A stretch of DNA of 8,811 bases from a bacterium. GTDB lineage: Bacteria; SZUA-79; Acidulodesulfobacterales; Acidulodesulfobacteraceae. Positions 1 through 6,753 of this stretch are shown here, piece after piece. The first letter of the stretch is position 1. Each line of letters opens with the position of its first letter. The notes below the pieces were generated by a model. The model did no database searches and had not been told where the DNA came from. It worked only from the letters and a program-made list of their open reading frames with translations. Location of the stretch: contig JAJYZM010000031.1 of NCBI GenBank assembly GCA_021799935.1, positions 1 to 8,811 of the forward strand, in the 5' to 3' direction. The translations under genes and the position numbers were made by a program.

Positions 1-129
1 TTTTTTTTGCGAAAAATAAGGAAAAAATTTTTCCACTTCCATTGTTCTGGTGTTTAAAAGATTTGCTATTTTTTCGGCGTCCGTATTAAAATTTACAAAT
101 TCCTTAAGCCAGTTCAAGCTAACTTTCAA
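1..129 (-). CDS. pheT: Phenylalanyl-tRNA synthetase beta subunit, N-terminal fragment (runs off the left edge)
   Basis: The beta subunit of the alpha2-beta2 enzyme that charges tRNA-Phe. Reading leftward from a TTG at 127-129, the frame stays open to base 1 (43 codons) and begins KVSLNWLKEFVNF, then DAEKIANLLN, then EVEKFF. This matches the usual PheT opening (MKVSxxWLKEYV...LAxxLxxxGxEVE). The start is supported by AAGGAGG on the minus strand (139-145) with a 9-base spacer to TTG; no in-frame ATG is nearer, and the next one lies at codon 30, inside the conserved region. The rest of the gene, including the editing and tRNA-binding domains, lies outside the window. It begins 32 bases after the dprA stop on the same strand, so it probably shares a transcript with comF-dprA. 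Its usual partner pheS lies 3.7 kb upstream, which is unusual. Identification rests on the N-terminus only but the match is distinctive. Confidence 0.88.
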   Translation of the reverse strand, partial: MKVSLNWLKEFVNFNTDAEKIANLLNTRTMEVEKFFPYFSQKK

Positions 130-161
130 TTTAAAATTCCTCCTTTTTTATAAAAAATCTA

Positions 162-1154
162 TTAAATAAAATCAAATAAGCCCGGCTGAGCCGATAAATC
201 GTCTTCGTCAAATTTTTCGGAGTATATTTTATTATATACCTGCGTCATCTCTTCGGCGGCTTCCGTTATATCGAAAGAAAAATCTTTATTTAACTTTAAA
301 CCCGAAACCCCTAATCCTCCGAAAAGAGATTTTAAGCCCATATTATCTTGGGAATTCATAAGTTCCAGATTATATTCCGGCACAAAAACGGGTCTTTTCT
401 GCTTTATAGAAAAACTGCACGTTTTCATAGTTCCGCTTTTTATCGGCGAAGACACGGCAAACGTTCCAAGTCCCGAACCGCTTTGCAGTCTGTCCCTCGC
501 GATTAAATTTTTAGAAGATATTTTTTCATGCAAAGGCAGTTCCGAAACTACAGCTCCGCCGTTTAATATAATTTCGTTATAAAGGTCTCTGTTTTCCGGC
601 GGATACGGAGGCGAAAGCAAACCGGAGCCTATATAAGCAACGGTATATCCGTTATTTTTTAACGCAGTTTTGTGCGCCGCCGCGTCTATTCCCGTTGCAA
701 GTCCGCTTATTACTGAATAACCGTATGAACATAACTTTATAGTAATATTTTTTGCAAGTTCCAACGCATAATCCGGCGGTTTCCTCTGTCCGACGACCGC
801 CGCCGCAAATCTTAAGTTTTCCTTTAGTATTCCTTTATAGTATAAAATAGGAGGTTTTGTTTTTATAAGCCTTAAATTGGAAGGATATAAAACGGAATTA
901 AAAGTAATAATTTTAATATCGTTTTTAGAAGCTTCTTCTATTTCTTTAATAGCATCGAAGAATGCAGTCCTTATTATTCTTGAATTTGTTAAAATTTTTA
1001 TATATTCGGCTTTTAATCCGGCTCTCATAAAATCGGACTTTTCCGCGCTAAAAATTTCGCATGGATTCTTAAACGTCTTCAATAAAAAAAATATATGCTG
1101 ATTCTGAAGACCTTTTATCTTCTTCAGCGCAAGAGTGCATATTAAATCATCCAT
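162..1154 (-). CDS. dprA: DprA/Smf-like DNA-processing protein, divergent and lacking a C-terminal winged helix
   Basis: DprA binds incoming single-stranded DNA in the cytoplasm and loads RecA during natural transformation. Residues 1-70 are a helical N-terminal region; about 118-260 form the Rossmann-like DprA (SLOG-type) domain. Visible motifs are VVGQR (120-124), SGLATGIDAAAH (150-161), a YPPENRDLY segment (184-192), ARDRLQSG (219-226) and KSGT (239-242). Several differ from the family pattern: GSR is GQR, RNRIIxG is RDRLQSG, and the usual acidic VVEA before RSGS reads AVSS. At 330 residues it ends in an acidic tail (EKFDEDD), without the winged-helix domain of many DprA proteins. Its ATG lies inside the end of comF (8-base overlap), with GAGG 6 bases upstream, so translation is probably coupled. 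A DprA family member is near certain; whether it acts in transformation or in a specialised conflict role is open. Confidence 0.9.
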   Translation of the reverse strand: MDDLICTLALKKIKGLQNQHIFFLLKTFKNPCEIFSAEKSDFMRAGLKAEYIKILTNSRIIRTAFFDAIKEIEEASKNDIKIITFNSVLYPSNLRLIKTKPPILYYKGILKENLRFAAAVVGQRKPPDYALELAKNITIKLCSYGYSVISGLATGIDAAAHKTALKNNGYTVAYIGSGLLSPPYPPENRDLYNEIILNGGAVVSELPLHEKISSKNLIARDRLQSGSGLGTFAVSSPIKSGTMKTCSFSIKQKRPVFVPEYNLELMNSQDNMGLKSLFGGLGVSGLKLNKDFSFDITEAAEEMTQVYNKIYSEKFDEDDLSAQPGLFDFI

Positions 1155-1734
1155 TAATATCCTCTACTCCGAAACCGCTGGCAGAACATGTTTTACCGAG
1201 AAACAACCCCGTAACGGTATTTGCGCCTTTTTTTAATAAGGCATATTTTATACGGGCAAATGTCTTTCCGGTAGTCAAAATATCGTCCAGAATTATTATG
1301 TTTTTCTCTTCAAAGTTGTATCTATCCGCGACCGAAATATGCGCTAAATCCTTTTTTTTAGACTCGATATCTCCGATGTGCCCGGGTTTATGTCCCATAT
1401 CGCACACTATCGCCCCTTCAAGAGTGTTGACGGTTCCCAACGCCGAAATATATGAACAAACAAGCGCATTCGAATAAACATCTAAATAGGAATTGCTTGG
1501 AGGAACCGGAAGAATCAAATCGTAAAAATAAAAATAATTATATATAATATTATTTAAAATTTTGGCGAAATAAGCCGTTATCCCGGGATCTCCTTTTTTG
1601 TATTTTAATATATACTCGGAATGTTTAACGGCATCTTCATCCGGCTGCGCTTTTTTATTTTTGGGAATATAGTCCTTAAGATAAAAATATTCCCCGTTTT
1701 TATCGGCATAGATATTATTATATTTTCCGGCCAT
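1147..1734 (-). CDS. ComF-family phosphoribosyltransferase-like protein without the N-terminal zinc finger
   Basis: A 195-residue cytoplasmic protein with a type I phosphoribosyltransferase fold. The diagnostic PRPP-binding loop is IIILDDILTTGKT (146-158), preceded by the ILPVPPSN strand-loop (74-81) corresponding to the VPVPLHxxR segment of ComF. The C-terminal GANTVTGLFLGKT (170-182) matches the final strand of ComF. The region before it (1-70) lacks the four-cysteine zinc finger of classical ComF, and the basic RxRGFNQ segment after PVP is replaced by SYLDVYSNA, so substrate use may differ. ComF is needed for DNA uptake in several competent bacteria, but its reaction is not established. 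It overlaps dprA by 8 bases and lies 48 bases from the divergent helicase. No Shine-Dalgarno sequence is visible before this ATG, so a short or absent leader is possible. The PRTase fold is secure; the ComF subfamily is likely. Confidence 0.82.
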   Translation of the reverse strand: MAGKYNNIYADKNGEYFYLKDYIPKNKKAQPDEDAVKHSEYILKYKKGDPGITAYFAKILNNIIYNYFYFYDLILPVPPSNSYLDVYSNALVCSYISALGTVNTLEGAIVCDMGHKPGHIGDIESKKKDLAHISVADRYNFEEKNIIILDDILTTGKTFARIKYALLKKGANTVTGLFLGKTCSASGFGVEDING

Positions 1735-1782
1735 TATTTAAATATCAGATTTTAAAGAAATTAGAATAATTTAATCTATAAT
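1735..1782. promoter_or_regulatory. Divergent intergenic region between comF-like and helicase genes, with a -10-like box
   Basis: Only 48 bases separate the two divergent starts. On the plus strand a perfect TATAAT lies at 1777-1782, directly against the annotated helicase ATG at 1783, with no convincing -35 box. If it is used, transcription would start near 1789, inside the annotated frame. On the minus strand TAAAAT (1754 down to 1749) is a possible -10 for comF, again with a poor -35. Neither gene has a good Shine-Dalgarno sequence here. In such AT-rich DNA these boxes are weak evidence. Confidence 0.35.
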
Positions 1783-3873
1783 ATGATAAATCTTTATTTT
1801 AAAAATTTCAATTTTAATCTGTCCTGTTATATAGGAACTATGATTTATTCCGAATCTGATAAGGAAGATTTTATAAAAATGGCCGCGGAATTTAAAAATG
1901 ATTATAAATTATATTCTTTTAAAGCCTTAAAAACCTATTTTAATTTTAACGGCGGCATAGCATCTCCGTTAGGCTTTCCTTTTAAAGATATTGCAGGATT
2001 TTTATCCGCAAAGTTCATTATGCTGGAGGACGTAGAAATAAAATGCCTGTCGGATGCCGCATTATTAAATGCCGTTTGTGATTTTGTTATAAACAGCCCC
2101 GTTGTTTTCTGCTTAAGAACCGATAAGGATTCCGGAATCGACGATGTTTTTTCTTTATATTTAAATTACGCTAAAAATTCCCCCGAATATATGATTTTGG
2201 ATGTTTACAAAACTCGCTTAACCTTTCTGACGGAAACCAGAATGATATATAGCGGAAAACACGGAGGCCATACATCTTCCATGGCTAACTTTATCCTTAA
2301 AATTAATGCTTTAGGGTTTTACATTAAAAAAGCTCCTTCGGAAAATTGCGGTAAGCCGTATCTGTTTTTTTCCAACGATAAAAAATTTGAAATTAAAATA
2401 GCGGCTGTTCCTTTTAGAATGAATACCGCTTCAAACGGAGAATTTATTTCAAAAAACGGCATATCTATAAATGCTACTTTAACGGATATTTATTTTTATC
2501 CCGATGAATTAATTAATAAAATTAAAATATTTCTCGGAACTTCCAGAAATATGCGCAAATCTATTATTAATTGCCGATATAATAAAACCTCGGCAAATAA
2601 AACGGCTTTCGACAAAATAAGCGTTATTCAGGATATATCTGTAAAAGAAATATTCTCGCCTCAACTTATTATTGCGGGAGCGGGTTCCGGAAAGACTAAA
2701 ATTATAGTGAATAAATTTTTATACCTTTTAAATTTTATTCCTTCGGATTCTATAGTAATTTTAACATTTACAAATAATGCGGCAATAGAAATAAAAAATA
2801 GAATTGCATCGTGCTTGCGGTCCAAAGGGATTAAAAATAATTTAATAGGCGGTAAGATTTCAAATATTTTTACATATCACAGTTTCTTTTATTCCATAAT
2901 AAAAGAATTTTATAAAGACCTGGGATTTAAATCCCCGCCTTTAATTAACGAAAACCGCGATAATTTCGGTGAAACCGCGGACAGAGCTTTTATATCTTAC
3001 GACGAGATTATTTTATACGTTATAGAACTTTTCAGAAATAACGATATCGTATTAGAAATCGCTTCGCGGTTCAAATATATACTTATAGACGAATATCAAG
3101 ATTTAGATTTTTTGAGCGACTATATAATTAAAAAAATAGATTTTGCAAGGGGCGCAGTCATGTATGCCGGCGACGACGACCAGGCAATATACGGATTTAA
3201 CGGCGGCGATTCTTTTAACATATTATTCTTCGACCTATTTTTCCCTTCCGGAAAAGTCTTTGTCCTGCAAAATAATTTCAGGTCGCATTATAAAATCGTC
3301 GATTTCTGTAATTCGATAATAAATAAAATTGCTTTCAGGTATCCTAAAAAATTAACGGCGAAAACAGGAAACGGCGAACCGACGGCGCTTGTGAGTAAAA
3401 GTAATCCCGTTAATGTTTTAAGATTTAAAAATAAAAATGCGGAAACGGAATTTATTAAAAAAATGTTCAACAAATTGATTTCGCAAGGAAAATCCGCCGC
3501 TATTTTGGCAAGGACGCAAAGGGAAGCCGAGTATTTTGAAACTATTATCGGAGGAATTTATCCCGATAATAGTTATTCTCGTAACGGCGGCGGATTTATA
3601 GGAACTATACACCGGAGCAAAGGGCTTGAATTCGACGCCGTGTTTATAGCAAACGTAACGCAGGGTAATATACCGCATTTGAAAAGCGTATCGACGGCAA
3701 ATAGGTCGCGGGATGCCTTAAAGCATCCTTTCATCGAATTTTTAGGAAAAAATGCCGAACTTAAAACCGGCCAAAACGATGAGGCTAAACTATTTTACGT
3801 TGCCGCTTCAAGAGCTAAGGAAAAAATTTTTATTACTTATTCGGGAGAAATATCGGAGTTCTTAATAGATTAA
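1783..3873 (+). CDS. UvrD/Rep-type superfamily 1 DNA helicase with a long uncharacterised N-terminal region
   Basis: A predicted ATP-driven 3'-to-5' DNA translocase. All core motifs are intact: Walker A AGAGSGKT (298-305), Ia ILTFTNNAA (326-334), TYHSFF (364-369), Walker B with ILIDEYQD (433-440), III GDDDQAIYGFNGG (463-475), IV NNFRS (497-501), V GTIHRSKGLEFDAVFI (607-622) and VI LFYVAASRAKEKIFIT (670-685). Only about 105 residues separate motifs IV and V, far fewer than in UvrD or PcrA, so subdomain 2B is much reduced. Residues 1-285 precede the helicase core; I recognise no domain there. The protein might start at Met20 (base 1840), which has AGGA 3 bases upstream and would lie downstream of a TATAAT at 1777. 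The gene is the only plus-strand gene in the window, divergent from comF-dprA and tail-to-tail with pheS. The helicase call is firm; the biological role is unknown. Confidence 0.93.
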   Translation: MINLYFKNFNFNLSCYIGTMIYSESDKEDFIKMAAEFKNDYKLYSFKALKTYFNFNGGIASPLGFPFKDIAGFLSAKFIMLEDVEIKCLSDAALLNAVCDFVINSPVVFCLRTDKDSGIDDVFSLYLNYAKNSPEYMILDVYKTRLTFLTETRMIYSGKHGGHTSSMANFILKINALGFYIKKAPSENCGKPYLFFSNDKKFEIKIAAVPFRMNTASNGEFISKNGISINATLTDIYFYPDELINKIKIFLGTSRNMRKSIINCRYNKTSANKTAFDKISVIQDISVKEIFSPQLIIAGAGSGKTKIIVNKFLYLLNFIPSDSIVILTFTNNAAIEIKNRIASCLRSKGIKNNLIGGKISNIFTYHSFFYSIIKEFYKDLGFKSPPLINENRDNFGETADRAFISYDEIILYVIELFRNNDIVLEIASRFKYILIDEYQDLDFLSDYIIKKIDFARGAVMYAGDDDQAIYGFNGGDSFNILFFDLFFPSGKVFVLQNNFRSHYKIVDFCNSIINKIAFRYPKKLTAKTGNGEPTALVSKSNPVNVLRFKNKNAETEFIKKMFNKLISQGKSAAILARTQREAEYFETIIGGIYPDNSYSRNGGGFIGTIHRSKGLEFDAVFIANVTQGNIPHLKSVSTANRSRDALKHPFIEFLGKNAELKTGQNDEAKLFYVAASRAKEKIFITYSGEISEFLID

Positions 3874-3878
3874 AATTG

Positions 3879-4913
3879 TCAAAACTGTTTAAGGATATCT
3901 AGGTTTCCCTGATAAAGCAACCTGAGGTCGTTAATATTATATTTCAGCATTACGATTCTGTCGAATCCCATTCCAAATGCAAAACCTTTATATTCTTTGG
4001 GATCGATATCCGCGTATTTAAAAACGTTAGGATGAACCATTCCGCATGGAATTACTTCTATCCATCCCGTATTCTTACATACCCCGCAACCTTTTCCGCC
4101 GCAAAATACGCACTCTATATCTAAATCTAATCCCGGTTCTACGAAAGGATAAAAAGCCGGCCTAAAGCGGGTTTTCCTTGCGCCGAGAAGATGCCGCACG
4201 GTTTCTTCCAGTATCCCTTTTAAATCCGAAAGTTTTACGTTTTTATCGACAAAAAGCCCTTCCATTTGATTAAACATAAAAAGGTGGGTCGCATCTACCG
4301 CTTCGTACCTGTAGCATCTGCCTGGCGCAATTACCCTTAGGGGAAGCTGTTTTTTTTCAAGAGTCCTTGCCTGAACGCTTGACGTATGTGTTCTCGGAAC
4401 CATTCCGTTAAGAAGATAAAAAGTATCCCAAACGTCTCTTGCGGGATGCTCAGCCGGTATATTAAGGGCATCAAAATTATAATAGGTAGTTTCAATTTCA
4501 GGACCTTCGACTATCTCGAAACCCATCGAAGTAAAAAAATCGGATGCTTCTTCTAAAACTGCGGTTATAGGATGCTTATGCCTTATTTCTATATAATTGC
4601 CCGGAATAGTCAAATCGATACCGCGTCCGCTTAAAAACCTGCCGCGTTCGGCAATTGAAAGTTCATCTTTTTTGCAGTTATAAATGTTCTCTATCCGGTT
4701 TTTGACTTCATTCGATTTAGAGCCGATAATTTTCTTTTCTTCCGCTGAATATAGATGAATATTATGCAATATCGCGGCGATTTTACTTTTTTTGCCGGCA
4801 AAATTACGAAACCTGCTCTCTAACTCGTCTAAATTGTTTGAAGAATTAAGAAGTTTTTCGGCATCTTCCGAAATTTTATTTATTTCGCTTATAATTTCAG
4901 GTTCATTATTCAT
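3879..4913 (-). CDS. pheS: Phenylalanyl-tRNA synthetase alpha subunit
   Basis: The catalytic subunit of PheRS, a class II aminoacyl-tRNA synthetase that activates phenylalanine and transfers it to tRNA-Phe in the cytoplasm. Residues 1-85 are the coiled-coil tRNA-binding N-domain. Then follow GRGIDLTIPG (96-105), HPITAVLEEASDFF (114-127, motif 1 region), RTHTSSVQAR (174-183), PGRCYRYEAVDATH (197-210) running into FNQMEG (motif 2), and FGMGFDRIVMLKY (313-325, motif 3). Cysteines at 268, 271, 276 and 279 form the CxxC...CxxC knuckle seen in many bacterial PheS. The length of 344 fits the family. The usual next gene, pheT, is absent here; the convergent helicase ends 5 bp away and pheT starts only at 129. 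No Shine-Dalgarno sequence precedes the ATG. A TTGAAA (4950 down to 4945) and AATAAT (4927 down to 4922), 17 bases apart, would give an almost leaderless mRNA; this is a weak prediction. Confidence 0.98.
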   Translation of the reverse strand: MNNEPEIISEINKISEDAEKLLNSSNNLDELESRFRNFAGKKSKIAAILHNIHLYSAEEKKIIGSKSNEVKNRIENIYNCKKDELSIAERGRFLSGRGIDLTIPGNYIEIRHKHPITAVLEEASDFFTSMGFEIVEGPEIETTYYNFDALNIPAEHPARDVWDTFYLLNGMVPRTHTSSVQARTLEKKQLPLRVIAPGRCYRYEAVDATHLFMFNQMEGLFVDKNVKLSDLKGILEETVRHLLGARKTRFRPAFYPFVEPGLDLDIECVFCGGKGCGVCKNTGWIEVIPCGMVHPNVFKYADIDPKEYKGFAFGMGFDRIVMLKYNINDLRLLYQGNLDILKQF

Positions 4914-4971
4914 ATCGATATATTATTAATCTTTTTATATAAATTTTCAAGCGTGAATTTGCCTTATCTAT

Positions 4972-5011
4972 AAAAAACCCGTAATTTAAAATATTTTAAA
5001 TTACGGGTTTT
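4972..5011 (-). terminator. Rho-independent terminator after the sulfur cassette (perfect 38-bp palindrome)
   Basis: Bases 4974-5011 are a perfect inverted repeat: two 19-base arms with a CCCG/CGGG core and an AT-rich upper stem. On the minus strand the hairpin is followed by six T residues (complement of 4972-4977). It lies 40 bases past the stop of the DsrE-like gene and upstream of pheS, so it should end the sulfur-gene transcript. The right flank has only TTTT followed by AATATAT on the plus strand, so termination in that direction would be weaker. Confidence 0.82.
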
Positions 5012-5051
5012 AATATATCGGCAAACCGTTTTTCTGATTTAAACGGAACAA

Positions 5052-5624
5052 TCAGGGTTTTAAATAAGCATATCCTTCGGATTCCCTTAAGATAATCTCT
5101 CCCTGCGCGGACGGAACTATTTTTATAAAGGGATACAGCTTCGAAACGGGAATATGCAGTTCATACAGACTGTTTGCGCACTGAACAAGCTCAACTCCCA
5201 ACTTTTTAAGCTGCAATAAAGCTTTTTCGCGACCGTTACCTTTAAAATAAAGATGCGTTCCGGCGCTGAATGCCTGAAGTTCTATTTTTATATGCCCTTT
5301 AAGCCTCGGGTCGTTTAATGCGTTATGAATATTGTCGATAATTTTATTCATTTTAATTTTATTGTTTGCGCTTATTACGTAAATTGCATGATAAATTTTT
5401 CCGGGAACATAAGGCGCGCCCATGGTATATTTCGGCTCAATCGATAAATTTGGATAATATTTTCTGACGCCTTTAACATTGTGCCAACCGTACCATCCTG
5501 CCGGATGCGCAACGGGCGCAACCCCTCTCCATCCTGCAAATGCATTAGAAGCTAACGAAAATACTATCGCCGAAAACACTAAAACAGAAATGCTTAAAAG
5601 CGTTTTAATACTTTTGTTTTTCAT
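5052..5624 (-). CDS. Secreted DsrE-like protein, probable periplasmic sulfur carrier
   Basis: A 190-residue protein with a clear Sec signal peptide: basic MKNKSIK, a hydrophobic stretch at about 9-27, and probable cleavage after AFA (28-30). Residues 31-70 are a Trp/Gly/Tyr-rich linker (GWRGVAP, AGWYGWHNV). From about 76 to 190 the protein resembles the DsrE/DsrF-like fold: a first strand KIYHAIYVIS, helix NKIIDNIHNAL, strand KIELQAFSAGTHLY, and the family's typical ending EGYAYLKP (183-190). Cys149 in VELVQCANSL sits where DsrE-like proteins carry the conserved sulfur-binding cysteine, and it is the only cysteine in the protein. The ATG follows AAGGAG at 9 bases. It lies 60 bases after doxDA and before a terminator, so it probably ends the same operon. 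Cytoplasmic DsrE relatives carry persulfide or thiosulfonate; an envelope role handling sulfane or tetrathionate made by DoxDA is inferred. Confidence 0.8.
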   Translation of the reverse strand: MKNKSIKTLLSISVLVFSAIVFSLASNAFAGWRGVAPVAHPAGWYGWHNVKGVRKYYPNLSIEPKYTMGAPYVPGKIYHAIYVISANNKIKMNKIIDNIHNALNDPRLKGHIKIELQAFSAGTHLYFKGNGREKALLQLKKLGVELVQCANSLYELHIPVSKLYPFIKIVPSAQGEIILRESEGYAYLKP

Positions 5625-5684
5625 TTCTCTTTTCTCCTTTTAAATTTAAATTAGATTTTATATATTAAACTTAAAACTTTAGAG

Positions 5685-6737
5685 TTATCTTTTATAACTA
5701 AAATTTTCGGTAAACTCTTGCCCGCTTACGTCGGTAAGTATAAGTTTATAATTTCCGGGCTTTAAAGATTCAGCAGTTTTTTTATTAATAGGCAGACTGA
5801 TATCCGCCTTAGCTCCAAGCTGCATTACCATACTGTATTTATTTATGAAAGTCCTGTTGATATATCTGTTATGTATGACCGTCATAGGCAATTTTTCGAT
5901 AGCTTTTTGATTCCATATATAAACGGGCTTTCCAGCAGAGTCGTTAATCTGAGCTTTTATAATATAAGCAAAAGCGGCTCCGCTGCCGCCTGTTCTATAA
6001 ACTACAAAATTCAGATTGCCGTTTGCAATTTTAGCGTCAGAAACCGACACTGCCAATTTCTTCCCGAAATTATGAAGATTTCCCCAAACTCCGCCCTGAA
6101 AGAGCTGGTTGGTGCCCATAGTGACCAGTATAGCAAATATAGCAAATACCGCATTCCATGTTTTAAATCCCTTTCCCCATAGCGGACCGTTTCCTATTAA
6201 TCTATAGATAAATGAGTTCGCGGTTTTCGGCCACATATTTCTTACTATATCGTCGAAAGACCAGGTACTGCCGGCAAATAGTATTAACAAGCCGATAGTC
6301 ATTTCTACCGAGCCGACCTGCCACTCGTCGAGGCAGGTAGCGCCGAGCCAACCTGAGCCGAATAAAATTCCGAAAGCGAGCGCAACCGCCCCTAATCCGC
6401 CGAGCCTTGAAAAAAGGCCGAATATTAAAGATAATCCGACGAGGAATTCTATTACGGTAAACACGTTGAGGAATACTGCCAATGCCTGCGGATGCAGGAT
6501 TAAAAGATGGATTAAACTTCCTACGCCCATGAAATTGCTCGCATGAGGCAGGAATGTATTAAACTTGTGGCCTACCCATAAAGGCGAATTCGGCTGAAGC
6601 TTTCCGCTTGCAAGAACTACCCTCCTCCATGCGGCCGAAAAGAACATCCAGCCCAAAACTAATCTTAACGGGATAGCCGCATAACCAAGATAGCGGTATA
6701 TTGAACTGTCTTCGATTTCATTTGGATTTTTAGACAT
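5685..6737 (-). CDS. doxDA: Fused thiosulfate:quinone oxidoreductase, DoxD plus DoxA domains
   Basis: Thiosulfate:quinone oxidoreductase oxidises thiosulfate to tetrathionate and passes electrons to membrane quinone. Residues about 1-170 match the DoxD membrane subunit, with hydrophobic segments near 16-37, 84-107, 112-130 and 143-156. A fifth lies at 194-210 and leads into the DoxA-like domain (about 212-350), which has beta-rich segments such as VVYRTGGSGAAFAYIIKAQI and ends PGNYKLILTDVSGQEFTENF. DoxD and DoxA are separate in Acidianus but fused in acidithiobacilli; the fused form is seen here. The DoxA portion is probably extracytoplasmic. The ATG lies 8 bases after a run of eight G residues (complement of 6746-6753), the only visible ribosome-binding sequence. 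A TATAAT (6760 down to 6755) just before it could be an internal promoter. Flanking genes encode a periplasmic binding protein (upstream) and a secreted DsrE-like protein (downstream). Thiosulfate as substrate is inferred from the family. Confidence 0.88.
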   Translation of the reverse strand: MSKNPNEIEDSSIYRYLGYAAIPLRLVLGWMFFSAAWRRVVLASGKLQPNSPLWVGHKFNTFLPHASNFMGVGSLIHLLILHPQALAVFLNVFTVIEFLVGLSLIFGLFSRLGGLGAVALAFGILFGSGWLGATCLDEWQVGSVEMTIGLLILFAGSTWSFDDIVRNMWPKTANSFIYRLIGNGPLWGKGFKTWNAVFAIFAILVTMGTNQLFQGGVWGNLHNFGKKLAVSVSDAKIANGNLNFVVYRTGGSGAAFAYIIKAQINDSAGKPVYIWNQKAIEKLPMTVIHNRYINRTFINKYSMVMQLGAKADISLPINKKTAESLKPGNYKLILTDVSGQEFTENFSYKR

Positions 6738-6745
6738 ATATATTA

Positions 6746-6753
6746 CCCCCCCC
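6746..6753 (-). promoter_or_regulatory. G8 homopolymer at the doxDA ribosome-binding position
   Basis: The plus strand carries eight consecutive C residues, giving G8 on the mRNA strand, 8 bases before the doxDA ATG. No GGAGG-type sequence exists in this leader, so the run probably serves as the Shine-Dalgarno element. Long G runs are prone to slippage, and this one is conspicuous in AT-rich DNA. A TATAAT at 6760-6755 would place a transcription start in or near the run. Confidence 0.5.

Noticed and set aside
1..8. T8 run at the left edge as a terminator tail
   Set aside because: It is coding sequence for Lys codons in the pheT fragment and has no adjoining hairpin.
877..1101. Plus-strand open frame within dprA
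   Set aside because: It lies antisense inside a well-supported gene, has no ribosome-binding site and no recognisable protein features.
3288..3678. Two minus-strand open frames within the helicase gene
   Set aside because: They are antisense to conserved helicase motifs IV and V and show no family resemblance or start signals.
5871..6182. Plus-strand open frame opposite doxDA
   Set aside because: It is antisense to a strongly supported membrane protein gene; its composition reflects the complement of that gene.
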